Assembly: GCA_946405435.1 (NCBI GenBank) | Contig: CAMJHF010000006.1 | Span: forward strand, 55,973 to 119,972 | DNA from: an uncultured Bacteroidales bacterium | GTDB lineage: Bacteria; Bacteroidota; Bacteroidia; Bacteroidales; UBA932 | Direction: 5' to 3' | Length of the DNA stretch: 64,000 nt | Part shown: in pieces, positions 52,301 through 61,101 of the stretch | How positions within the stretch are numbered: the first letter of the stretch is position 1 | How the letters are laid out: every line of letters begins with the position of its first letter | The notes under the pieces: model-generated | Told to the model about the DNA's origin: nothing | The model's input: the letters and a program-made list of their open reading frames with translations, nothing else | Databases searched by the model: none | Position numbers and translations under genes: made by a program

Positions 52301-53812
52301 ATGGTTATGAAAAATATTCTCAAAACATTCTGCCTTCTGATAGTTTGCTCGACCGCCTTCAGCGCGTGCCACAAGGATCTCGACATCCCTTACGACAACG
52401 CTCTGTCGGTCAGCAACATGTGGATAGACGCCTCAGACCTGGAACAGTCCGTTCCCGGTATCTACAAAAGGATGCAAAACTATTTTTCCGCTTCTGAGTG
52501 CAATGTCTTCTATTTCGGAGAGCTCCGCGTCGGTGACTATATGTGGGGACCTTCCCTGGAAAGCCACGCGGTGGACAATTTCAAGATTGCCTGCCGTCAC
52601 AACACTATGAACTCCTCCAATACCATAGGCTGGTCGGGGCTGTATTCTACAATTGACCAGGCCAATGCAGTCATTGAGCACGGCAAAGAGTGCAACGCAC
52701 CCCAGGACCGTCTGGACTGGGCATTGGCGCAGGCTTATTTTGCACGTGCCTACTGCTATTTCCATGCAGCGCGCGTGTGGGGAGACGTCCCTGTGAACCT
52801 CAAGCCGGTGGAATCGACCACACAGCCCGAATGCTACCCTGAGCAGCAAAGTGTCGACGCCGTGTACAAGCAGGTCGAGGAAGACCTGAAACTCTGCGGC
52901 GCACTTGCCGACAAACTGGGCAGCGAGAAGTACTTCGCTACCAAGGATGCATACAACACCCTCAAGGCCGACTATGCGCTCTGGATGTATGCGACCCGCG
53001 GGGGCGACGCCAAGTATCTGGACATGGCCCAGGAGGCCCTGAACGCCATCGGTATTTCTTCTTCCAAACTGCTGGACGACTACGCCAAGGTCTTCGACCG
53101 CACCAACAAGAAGAACAACGAGATTATCTTCTCTCTGGCTCTCAGTGCATCGGATACCGGCGGTTACCAGATTTTCTTCTGCCATCCTTCCAACGCCATA
53201 GCCAAGGCATATCAGAACAAACCGGTCCCTATCTCCTCCACTCAGTGGTGGAGCTATTCCCAGGAGTTCGTGGATGAGCTCAAGGCAAGCGAAAGGAACG
53301 GCGACACCCGTGTCAAGACCAATCTTGGCTACGGCAATTATTCCTCGGCTGCCGACAAGCATGAGATTACATGGTGCAACAAGTTGGTAGGTGACCTGTC
53401 CAAGAGCCCTGTGGTGCAGGACAACGACCTCATCTATTACCGCTACGCTTATGTGGTGATGCTGGACGCCGAGCTCAAGTACTACAAGAAGGACTACGCC
53501 GGGGCCAACAAGAGCCTTAACCTTATTGCCAAACGTGCTTATGGCAAGGATAATTACTACACCAGCACCGCTCCTGCGGATGTCCTGAACAACATTGTCC
53601 ATGAGTACTTCATGGAGTTCCCGGCCGAGGGCATGATCTGGTGGGCACTGATCCGTACCGGCAAGATCTGGGACATGGAACCCAACTCCGAGATTCCAGG
53701 ACAGACCTTCCGCAGCATGCAGGCCAAGAACCCCAACATCCTTCTGTGGCCCATACCTCAGGGTTCCATCAACAAGAACTCCAAGCTGCACCAGATAGAA
53801 GGGTGGTCTTAA
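52301..53812 (+). CDS. SusD/RagB-type surface lipoprotein
   Basis: A 503-residue ligand-binding lid protein of the SusC transporter. Signal MKNILKTFCLLIVCSTAFSAC gives a lipobox, and CHKDLD just after resembles the lipoprotein surface-export signal. TPR-like helical segments (AQAYFARAYCYFHAARVWGDVPV near 145-170) and the C-terminal FMEFPAEGMIWWALIRTGKIW, ending in LLWPIPQGSINKNSKLHQIEGW, are characteristic. An ATG two codons downstream is equally possible as start. AAGGAGGA precedes it, overlapping the end of susC. Confidence 0.95.
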   Translation: MVMKNILKTFCLLIVCSTAFSACHKDLDIPYDNALSVSNMWIDASDLEQSVPGIYKRMQNYFSASECNVFYFGELRVGDYMWGPSLESHAVDNFKIACRHNTMNSSNTIGWSGLYSTIDQANAVIEHGKECNAPQDRLDWALAQAYFARAYCYFHAARVWGDVPVNLKPVESTTQPECYPEQQSVDAVYKQVEEDLKLCGALADKLGSEKYFATKDAYNTLKADYALWMYATRGGDAKYLDMAQEALNAIGISSSKLLDDYAKVFDRTNKKNNEIIFSLALSASDTGGYQIFFCHPSNAIAKAYQNKPVPISSTQWWSYSQEFVDELKASERNGDTRVKTNLGYGNYSSAADKHEITWCNKLVGDLSKSPVVQDNDLIYYRYAYVVMLDAELKYYKKDYAGANKSLNLIAKRAYGKDNYYTSTAPADVLNNIVHEYFMEFPAEGMIWWALIRTGKIWDMEPNSEIPGQTFRSMQAKNPNILLWPIPQGSINKNSKLHQIEGWS

Positions 53813-53831
53813 TGCCTAAAAAGAAAGAAGT

Positions 53832-54260
53832 ATGAAAAAGATCTTTATTATAGCTTTTACAGCGCTCCTCTCCTTTGGTATGCTTTCTTGCTCCAAGGAA
53901 GAATTCCCCGAGGGCGCCGATCTTGCCAGCGTCCGCGCAGCCATGACTCCGGAGCCCGCTGCCATTCCGGCGGCAGGAGGTTCCTTCGAGGCCGCGGTAG
54001 TGGTGAACCAGGGCCCCAGCCTTAACGTGCCGTGGGAACTGTCAGTGGACGGAAATCCGAACTGGATTACGGCTTCCAAGATTCGCTACAAGTCCCAGTT
54101 TACAGGTACTTACAGCGGCGACGACGTCGAGGTGGAGCATGACGGAGTGTCCTGCACTGTGTCTGCCAACACCACCGGCAAGAAGCGCACAGCCAATCTT
54201 CGTTTCACCGTGGCCGACGGCCGTTCGGTCATTTATACAGTTACACAGTCAGCTAAGTAG
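53832..54260 (+). CDS. BACON-domain surface lipoprotein
   Basis: A 142-residue lipoprotein: signal ending GMLSC, then SKEE, which fits the Bacteroidota surface-export signal. Residues 40-142 form one BACON-like immunoglobulin fold (IPAAGGSFEAAVVVNQG, WELSVDGNPNWITASK, CTVSANTTGKKRTANLRFTVADG, VTQSAK). BACON domains are thought to bind glycan or to space catalytic modules. It directly follows SusD by 19 bases and abuts the phosphodiesterase gene, so it probably occupies the SusE/SusF role. Confidence 0.85.
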   Translation: MKKIFIIAFTALLSFGMLSCSKEEFPEGADLASVRAAMTPEPAAIPAAGGSFEAAVVVNQGPSLNVPWELSVDGNPNWITASKIRYKSQFTGTYSGDDVEVEHDGVSCTVSANTTGKKRTANLRFTVADGRSVIYTVTQSAK

Positions 54261-55184
54261 ATGAAAGCATTCAAAATATTTGCATTGCTTGCCGCCGCAG
54301 TTCTCATGGCTTACTCCTGCAGCAACAAGATAGACATTCCCCAGCCCAAGGGAGGGGAGAATGAACAGCAGCAGGATGACAAGCCCGGGATCTATACCAC
54401 GGAGCCTGCGCCCTGTGACAACAAGGTGGTGGCGCACCGGGGCGGGGCCCGCGAAAGCGGGAATCCCGACAATTCCCGTGCAAGCCTGAAGTACACTATG
54501 TCCCTTAAATGCTATGCCATGGAGTGTGACATTTATTGGACCAAGGACAACAATGTCATCATCGGCCACGCCACGGATACATATTTTATCAATGGTCTGA
54601 AGCCTTGGGAGCACACGCTTACCGAGATTCGCAAGGCCGGCGTGCTCAAGAACGGCGAAACCATTCCCACCCTTGAGGATTTCCTTGAAATAGTGCAGGT
54701 TGAAGGCAACTGTACCAAGCTGGTCCTGGATATCAAGAACCTCGACGGCAGTCTTACCGCCTATCCGATCAAGGCGGTACAGCGTGCCTGCGAGATTATC
54801 AAGGAACGCAAGGCCGAGAAGTTCTGCGAGTTCATCTGCACGGGCAACGAGACCGTTGCTGCTGCTGCAGCCAACTGCATGGTGGTGTATGGCATTCCGG
54901 TGGGCTGGATGGCCAACAAGAATCCCGCCGGCCACAAGGCCAAGGGCTTCAACTGGGCCAATCTGTCCGCCAAAAGCTACATGACACCCTACGGCGACGG
55001 CGAACGGACTATCGACGAGTTCAAGAATGCAGGCATGCAAATCAGCGTTTTCAACATCGACCTTACGGCTGGCGACGGCAACGCCGTTTACTCCGAAGAG
55101 GCTGTGAACTACTATATCAACCGCTATTCTGACCTAAGGTTCATATGTACAAATTATCCCAAGTGGATGTTATCGAAACTATAA
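54261..55184 (+). CDS. Glycerophosphodiester phosphodiesterase lipoprotein
   Basis: A 307-residue GDPD-family TIM barrel with a lipoprotein signal (LLAAAVLMAYSC). Catalytic landmarks: VVAHRGG (about 56-62), MECDIYWTKDNNVIIGHATD (Glu/Asp pair and His, about 90-109), and LVLDIKN near 155. It should split glycerophosphodiesters into glycerol-3-phosphate and an alcohol. The third motif reads GHAT where GHD is usual. It starts at the base after the BACON gene stop. With SusC/SusD it suggests uptake of a phosphodiester-containing polymer or headgroup at the cell surface. Confidence 0.9.
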   Translation: MKAFKIFALLAAAVLMAYSCSNKIDIPQPKGGENEQQQDDKPGIYTTEPAPCDNKVVAHRGGARESGNPDNSRASLKYTMSLKCYAMECDIYWTKDNNVIIGHATDTYFINGLKPWEHTLTEIRKAGVLKNGETIPTLEDFLEIVQVEGNCTKLVLDIKNLDGSLTAYPIKAVQRACEIIKERKAEKFCEFICTGNETVAAAAANCMVVYGIPVGWMANKNPAGHKAKGFNWANLSAKSYMTPYGDGERTIDEFKNAGMQISVFNIDLTAGDGNAVYSEEAVNYYINRYSDLRFICTNYPKWMLSKL

Positions 55185-55197
55185 TAATCACATAATC

Positions 55198-57153
55198 ATG
55201 AAAATCAAATCCATTCTCCTCTCTGTCCTGGCGCTTTCGGCCCTTGTGGCCTGCCAGGAGAAGCAGACTATCCTGACTCCCTCCAGGGTAGCCTTGGATC
55301 CGCTTATCATAAAGGCGGCCGCCGACGGTGAGACCAAGACTGCAAAGCTGACCGCCAACTGCGAGTGGGAAGCTACAGGTCCCGCCTGGGTTACGGTTTC
55401 GCCTGCAGCAGGAAACGGCGACACCACCATATCCCTGCTCGTAGCCGCCAACGACGGCAAGGAGCGTGACGGTGAGGTCACCATCACGGCCAAAGATGCC
55501 GGCAGCACTGCCAAACTTCTTGTCTATCAGGCCGGCAAGGCCGTGGACCCCGTGGGACCCAATCCTCCTGAACCTCCCACCCCCGAAGATCCTACCGTCA
55601 TCAAGACTGCAGAAGGCTGGCTTAACTTCCTGAGTGAAGCTTCCACCTACACGGCCGAAGAGACCTATTCTATCGAGGCTGACATCGACTGCGGCGGCGC
55701 CAAGATCAGTCCTGTGTCTTCGTTTGCGGCCACTCTTGACGGCAAGGGCCACAAGGTCTACAATTTCAGCGTAGAATCCACCGACGCCAAGTCCGGCCTC
55801 GTGCTCGTCAACACCGGTACCATCAAGAACGTGGTGTTCGGATCGGCCGACGGCAAGACCTATGACGGCAAGAGCTCCATCTCCGCCGTCGAGGGTGCCG
55901 GCGGCGAATTCGCCGGCCTTGTGGGCGACAATGCCGGTACGCTCGAGAACGTGACCACCTTCGTGACCGTCAACTATGTTGCCGGAACCGAAAAGCCTTC
56001 CGATTACATCGGAGTGGGCGGCCTCGCCGGTACCGCTTCACTTGCCGGTACCTTTGTGAACTGTACCAACTACGCTACATTCAACACCTCCGGAACGCTT
56101 ACCCAGGAGATGGGTATCGGCGGTATCCTCGGATATACCAAGTCCAAAGACGTGACCATCACTTCCTGCGTCAATGCAGCCAACCTTACCATCACCATGC
56201 CTGTGGCAAAAGTGATCATGATAGGCGGTATCGCCGGACGTACCAACGGCGCCATCGTTATCGACAAGTGCGAGAACAAGGGTGACATTTCCTACGAGCA
56301 GGCCGAGAAACCCGGCACCTGGATGGCAATCGGCGGTATCGGCGGAGTGTTCTACAACGGCATCACGCTCACCAACTGCAAGAACAGCGGAACCATTTCC
56401 TCCAACCTGCAGCAGGTCAACCGTATCTCCGGTATCCTCGGCACCCTCAACCGTGGCGGTACTGTACAGGGATGCGAGAACAGCGGTGACATTATCCTCG
56501 TCCAGGCTGAGGACAACGCCAACTGGCAGGCAGCCGGCGGTATCGTAGGCTCCCAGGAGAGGGAAGATGCTGCACCTGCAAAGGTTATAGGCAACACCAA
56601 TACCGGCAAAATCAGCGTAACCCTGGCCAATAATACCACCGCTCACCAGAACAGGATAGCGGCCGGCGGTATATTCGGACTTGGAACTCTTGTTACCGAG
56701 GTCAGCGGCAACACCAACAAGGGAGATGTGAGCCTCGTGAATACGGCGGGCACGGCCGACAGCTGGGCAGGCGGTATCGTTGGCGCCATGGTATCCACTA
56801 CGACCGACTATCCTACGGCTCTGTCCGGCAATGTCAACGAGGGCGCAGTGTCCTGCAAGACTGCAGACGATGCCCTTAGCGCGGCCGGCGGCGTGATAGG
56901 AAACGTGGGTTATTATCCCACCAAGAGCGAGAATACCAAGATCACCGTCACCGGTGACAAGAACACCGGCGCCGTGACCTGCGCCAACGTGGCCCGCGTC
57001 GGCTCCGTGGCTGGTTACAATGTCGCATCGCTCGTCAACTGCCAGGCCGGCGGCTCCGTCAACGGCACCGCCCTTACTGCCGAGAACTTTGCAACGCTCA
57101 TCCAGGGCAGCGGAAGCTCCGGCTCCGCCACCGGAACAACTCTCGCAAAGTAG
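55198..57153 (+). CDS. Surface lipoprotein: BACON domain plus GLUG-type repeats
   Basis: A 651-residue lipoprotein (signal ending ALVAC, then QEKQ). One BACON domain spans about 28-118 (TANCEWEATGPAWVTVSPAAGNGDTT), then a Pro-rich hinge (VGPNPPEPPTPEDP), then repeats of the GG-(I/V)-x-G plus CxNxG kind to the end, predicting a beta-helix. It resembles the repeat part of the giant lipoproteins but lacks their fimbrillin-like part. It is the last gene of the Sus locus, 13 bases after GDPD, and likely a surface binding protein. Confidence 0.88.
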   Translation: MKIKSILLSVLALSALVACQEKQTILTPSRVALDPLIIKAAADGETKTAKLTANCEWEATGPAWVTVSPAAGNGDTTISLLVAANDGKERDGEVTITAKDAGSTAKLLVYQAGKAVDPVGPNPPEPPTPEDPTVIKTAEGWLNFLSEASTYTAEETYSIEADIDCGGAKISPVSSFAATLDGKGHKVYNFSVESTDAKSGLVLVNTGTIKNVVFGSADGKTYDGKSSISAVEGAGGEFAGLVGDNAGTLENVTTFVTVNYVAGTEKPSDYIGVGGLAGTASLAGTFVNCTNYATFNTSGTLTQEMGIGGILGYTKSKDVTITSCVNAANLTITMPVAKVIMIGGIAGRTNGAIVIDKCENKGDISYEQAEKPGTWMAIGGIGGVFYNGITLTNCKNSGTISSNLQQVNRISGILGTLNRGGTVQGCENSGDIILVQAEDNANWQAAGGIVGSQEREDAAPAKVIGNTNTGKISVTLANNTTAHQNRIAAGGIFGLGTLVTEVSGNTNKGDVSLVNTAGTADSWAGGIVGAMVSTTTDYPTALSGNVNEGAVSCKTADDALSAAGGVIGNVGYYPTKSENTKITVTGDKNTGAVTCANVARVGSVAGYNVASLVNCQAGGSVNGTALTAENFATLIQGSGSSGSATGTTLAK

Positions 57154-57174
57154 TATTCTGACATAGTTTTGAAA

Positions 57175-57212
57175 AAGAAGGCCCCAAAGTCCTTGGACTT
57201 TGGGGCCTTCTT
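57175..57212 (+). terminator. Terminator of the Sus locus
   Basis: AAGAAGGCCCCAAAGTCC-TT-GGACTTTGGGGCCTTCTT, an 18-pair perfect stem, 21 bases after the stop. Confidence 0.95.
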
Positions 57213-57231
57213 ATATGCTAATTGCATAAAA

Positions 57232-57432
57232 GGGCTGCCGGAAATATCGGGAAGTGGGGTGTAAAAAATCAAATGCCAGATACACGGCAGCCCATAGATT
57301 ACAAAAAGGTGCAGGGTGCACCTTCTCGGAACGGGCTGCTACACCCCTTGGCGATAGGTGTCCCCCGCACCTAAAGCGCGGGCCTACCGCCAATCTCGCC
57401 AAGGACTTTTTGATGTAGCAGATCGTTCCGAG
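57232..57432. other. Structured intergenic region (two hairpins); RNA or mobile remnant
   Basis: First hairpin: GGGCTGCCG (57232-57240) with CGGCAGCCC (57285-57293). Second: a long imperfect stem whose left arm CTCGGAACG, CTGCTACA, CTTGGCGA (57325-57354) pairs with TCGCCAAG, TGTAGCAG, CGTTCCGAG (57396-57432), topped by TAGG/CCTA and CCCGC/GCGGG. Stems interrupted by internal loops look like a folded RNA or a single-strand DNA hairpin of IS200/REP type. There is no open frame of note. The rest up to 57584 is A/T-rich with nothing recognised. Confidence 0.7.
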
Positions 57433-57584
57433 GACTGGCGAGATAGTATTGCGAATTGCTTATTTTGCTTTGCAATATTACAAATTATTTTTGATTTTTC
57501 CCAATTCAACATATGTGTATGGTTTTGGCTTTGCAAATACCTAATAACCAGCATGTTGCGAATAATATTTCAGGTTATTTTTCA

Positions 57585-57614
57585 TTGGCGTCCGCTTAAG
57601 TTTGGCTAACTTTG
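57585..57614 (+). promoter_or_regulatory. Promoter of the small exported protein and RHS genes
   Basis: TTG (57585-57587), 19 bases, TAACTTTG (57607-57614). The ATG at 57636 lies 21 bases further on. An in-frame ATG at 57612 overlaps the -7 box and is rejected. Confidence 0.75.
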
Positions 57615-57635
57615 CAGGGTAAAAAATCAAATGCT

Positions 57636-58019
57636 ATGAAAAAGAGCCTAATCTCGCTTGCGGTCATACTAGGTATGAGCACGGCAATTGTTCCGGCAGT
57701 TTCCGGAAATGATCAGACACCTATTTACATTGTTGTTTCCCAGCAAGATCAAGGAGGGAACATTCCAAGAAGCCCAGGAGACTCTCCCATCAAGGGATAC
57801 ATCCTTGGTGGCACAATCATCCTTCAGTTCAGTGAAGACATTGGAGAAGTTGATATGTGTTTAGATGAAGCATCTTCCTGTAACGTAATGAGCAATGTAG
57901 TGTTGGATACTTCTGTAGGGTACGCTGTCATTCCTTTCAGCGGTGCAGAAGGATCATACACCCTCACCTTTACCCTTGAGGACGGAACAGTTTATACAGG
58001 CCGATTCGAGGTACTATGA
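57636..58019 (+). CDS. Small exported protein, DUF3244-like
   Basis: A 127-residue protein with a signal peptide (MKKSLISLAVILGMSTAIVPAVSG) and one beta-rich domain: SPIKGYILGGTIILQFSEDIGEVDMCL, then a strand pair ending GSYTLTFTLEDGTVYTGRFEVL. The layout resembles small DUF3244-type proteins of gut Bacteroidales; I am not certain of the family. Its stop overlaps the start of the RHS-like gene (ATGA), so the two are translationally coupled, suggesting joint function or secretion. Codon use is more A/T-rich than in neighbours. Confidence 0.7.
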   Translation: MKKSLISLAVILGMSTAIVPAVSGNDQTPIYIVVSQQDQGGNIPRSPGDSPIKGYILGGTIILQFSEDIGEVDMCLDEASSCNVMSNVVLDTSVGYAVIPFSGAEGSYTLTFTLEDGTVYTGRFEVL

Positions 58020-61000
58020 AACGCTCCACATACCTACTTAGCCTTGCCGTATCATTACTGGTATGTACGGCAGGCTATGCCGACGGCACCGCGGACCCTC
58101 ATCTAGCGGCGCATCAGATATGCCAGGACGGGGTGTTGAACCCGTCCAGTCCGGAGATGTGGACGATGTTTCACTTCGGAGACAACTTCCGGGTCGACCC
58201 AAACCAGGGAACGCTCGGACTGAGCATCCCGATATTCCATTATGTCGACGAACGCTTTGATATCCCGGTAGAACTCTGCTACAACACCGCCGGAGGATAC
58301 CGGCCGAACATGCAAGCCGGGGCATACGGTCTGGGGTGGACGCTCTCCTGCCTGGGTGCAGTCACCCGGGAAGTGCGCGGCATTGCCGATGAAGAAGGAT
58401 ACACTACTACAGACATGTATTCCTTTAAGAACAAGTTCCATCACTACGACGACTCGAACCTGTCTTCACCCAGCGTGTTTGGCTGGGGATCCGTGTACGA
58501 CACCACCTATGTGGCAAGTTCTTTTCCAGGCAATTACAGCCACGACATTCGGCATGGATACTTCCGTGACTTCGCCTTTACCGGCAAGGCAGGGGCTGAG
58601 TATATGCCGATCTGGACCCATTCGAACTCGTATGGCTACACGCGTCCAAGTTTTGAAACATTGCCGGACATTTTCCACTTTTGTTTCCTTGGACGCAGCG
58701 GTTCGTTTGTCCTACAGCCCGGCGGGCAGGTCGTGGTGTACGGCACAGCCGACAGCCCGCATAATTACAAGGTGACGGCAAATCTGAGCCGTACCGCCAA
58801 CGGATTCGAATCGTTTTCTATCACAACGGAAGACAACTACGTCTATACTTTCGGCGGCACCATTGGGTCCGTAGAACACTCATCCTCAAGTGACGGCATC
58901 AACTCTACCAGCGACCTTTCGCTGGCGTCCTCGTGGCGGCTGCGGTCTATAGAATCCCCCGATGGAAGGGCCGTGTTTTTTACCTACGGCGACAGCATGA
59001 CCACCAGGACCGTCACGCCTACACACACATACGACCTTGTGGACTATTATTCTACATATACCGATCCTGTTGAACAAGAGCCACCCTCCGACGATTTCAG
59101 GAACATACTCTACATCCAGGACACTCCAACGACCAGCGAGGTGCAGGCTCTGCTGCTGACCCGTATAGAGATAGCGGGACGGGCGGAAATCGTATTCAGC
59201 TACGGGAATGCCTGCGCCGAGCAGGGAGCCGACGGGACGAGTGCAAAAAGGCTTGAAAGTATACTTGTACGTTCCGTCCAGAGCAACTCCACAATCCGCT
59301 CCGCAACACTCGGTTATCATCTCAGCGGAACCGCTGCCGGATCCTCCTATCCTTCGTCAGGGACGGGCGTAACTTTTCTATCCTCCATATACATTCCCGG
59401 CGAGGGAAGGTGGTCCATGCACTATGACTCCGAAACCGACTCGTTTCCAGACATGAGCACCAGGGCCATAGACTGGATGGGATACTATAACGGAAATACT
59501 CAACAGGACTCTTACGTCCAGGCTTTCTGCCCGTCCCTTCAGGCCGCATCGAATACATCGGACAAAAGTTGGATGCTTTCCATGCGCCAAGGGAATCTTT
59601 CATGTGCCCGCATGGGAATGCTTTCATCAATCAGCTATCCCACCGGAGGACGCTCCGACTTCGAGTATGAACTCAACGATTACTCTATAGACTTGGCATA
59701 CGAAAGGTCCATACCGTCAGGGGCAACGCCGGGATACGGGATACGCATCTTCCGTATCCTGAACAGAGATGCAGACGGACTCCTGAAAAACACCCGTAAG
59801 TTCACCTATACCAATACCGACGGCTCCTCCTCCGGCACTCTTTTATGGCGGCCGATGCTGTATTCCCACTATGAAATGCGTTCATATTATTTCAACAAGA
59901 TAACCCGAACCACATTGTCCACCGCCGACTCCTTTCCGTACTCCAGAGGAGTGTTCATTGAGTACACCCGCGTGCTGGAAACGGTAATGGGTGGACCGGG
60001 AAATACCGGGGCGGCCGTAACGGAACGAACATACGATTCTTACAACGCAGGGACGTCCAGGGATTACACCGAAAACTGGGAAGACAATTACTACTTTACG
60101 GCTGAAAATGGGTGGTATTTTTACCTGCTGGGTGAAGATCCCGCCACGCGTATTTCCCGCCAGGAATTCAATACATGGCTTCAGTCCCGTCACGGAGGGA
60201 AACTGCTCAGTGAAACTGAGTATTCCGGCGACCTCTACCATCCGGTAAGGGAGACTCTTTTCGCCTACAATACATATAGCCAGAGCGCTTCGCAAGTGTT
60301 ATTTGCCGATATGCAGTACGGATTCCTGCTGGACTTCTGCCTGTCGCTTCAGGATCCATGGCTGAGCCAGACAATTACAACCGACTACTCACCCTCGGGT
60401 CAGGTCACTTTAACGCGTACGCTGACAAATACTATCGATTCCGACTACAGGCCCGCCTCCGAGCAGCTGACCGACAGCTCCGGCGGAACCGTCACAACAT
60501 CCTTTAAATGGCTCCAGGTTTGCCCGTCCCTCCTGTACGAGATGACCGTGGTTCGCGACGGAGTGCTCAGCGAGGGAGTCAGGCGCATCTATTCGGGAGT
60601 GAGCGGCCATCCGGACCTGTACGTCCCTACCGAAGTCCAGTCTGCCGACCCGGGCAGCAGCGTGTCGTCCCCGACATGGCGCAAAGAACAGTCCTGCAAT
60701 GTGTGGTCCTCAAGGGGACTGCCTTTGGAAATTTGCGACAAGGCTGGCGTCCCGACGGCCATAGTATGGGCATGGGATGGGATGTATCTCGCAGCGAAGG
60801 CGACAGGAAAGCATTTTTCGGATCTCGTCTCGGCTGACTCATCCCTTCAGGGCGGCGTACTTCAGGGCAACATCGCCTCAGGGTCCGAGACCGCCATACG
60901 GGCCCTGTCTCCAGCCGTCGTGAACACGTTCCGCTGGACTCCGCTGGTCGGGCTCATCCAGACCGGGGCTGAATCCGGCAGGAAAACAGGGTATAATTAC

Positions 61001-61090
61001 GACTCCGCCGGAAGGCTTTCATCAGTGGAGAACGACTCCGGAACTACACTTTCCTCGTACATATACGACATATACACCGACAACCTATGA
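58016..61090 (+). CDS. Large exported RHS/YD-related protein (first of pair)
   Basis: A 1024-residue protein with a signal peptide (about 1-22, LLVCTAGYA). The N-terminal third carries SpvB/Rhs-like shell motifs: GTLGLSIPIFHYVDERFDIPVELCYN and AGAYGLGWTLSCLGAVTREVRG. The C-terminus ends in a YD repeat (KTGYNYDSAGRLSSVENDSG). Such proteins form a hollow cage in toxin complexes and Rhs toxins. I see no separate toxin domain, and the chain ends soon after the YD repeat. The second protein of the pair begins 12 bases later. Confidence 0.8.
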   Translation: MKRSTYLLSLAVSLLVCTAGYADGTADPHLAAHQICQDGVLNPSSPEMWTMFHFGDNFRVDPNQGTLGLSIPIFHYVDERFDIPVELCYNTAGGYRPNMQAGAYGLGWTLSCLGAVTREVRGIADEEGYTTTDMYSFKNKFHHYDDSNLSSPSVFGWGSVYDTTYVASSFPGNYSHDIRHGYFRDFAFTGKAGAEYMPIWTHSNSYGYTRPSFETLPDIFHFCFLGRSGSFVLQPGGQVVVYGTADSPHNYKVTANLSRTANGFESFSITTEDNYVYTFGGTIGSVEHSSSSDGINSTSDLSLASSWRLRSIESPDGRAVFFTYGDSMTTRTVTPTHTYDLVDYYSTYTDPVEQEPPSDDFRNILYIQDTPTTSEVQALLLTRIEIAGRAEIVFSYGNACAEQGADGTSAKRLESILVRSVQSNSTIRSATLGYHLSGTAAGSSYPSSGTGVTFLSSIYIPGEGRWSMHYDSETDSFPDMSTRAIDWMGYYNGNTQQDSYVQAFCPSLQAASNTSDKSWMLSMRQGNLSCARMGMLSSISYPTGGRSDFEYELNDYSIDLAYERSIPSGATPGYGIRIFRILNRDADGLLKNTRKFTYTNTDGSSSGTLLWRPMLYSHYEMRSYYFNKITRTTLSTADSFPYSRGVFIEYTRVLETVMGGPGNTGAAVTERTYDSYNAGTSRDYTENWEDNYYFTAENGWYFYLLGEDPATRISRQEFNTWLQSRHGGKLLSETEYSGDLYHPVRETLFAYNTYSQSASQVLFADMQYGFLLDFCLSLQDPWLSQTITTDYSPSGQVTLTRTLTNTIDSDYRPASEQLTDSSGGTVTTSFKWLQVCPSLLYEMTVVRDGVLSEGVRRIYSGVSGHPDLYVPTEVQSADPGSSVSSPTWRKEQSCNVWSSRGLPLEICDKAGVPTAIVWAWDGMYLAAKATGKHFSDLVSADSSLQGGVLQGNIASGSETAIRALSPAVVNTFRWTPLVGLIQTGAESGRKTGYNYDSAGRLSSVENDSGTTLSSYIYDIYTDNL

Positions 61091-61101
61091 CGTGTACAGC
61101 C

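Noticed and set aside
52433..53791. A 452-codon minus-strand open frame
   Set aside because: Antisense of susD. Same reason.
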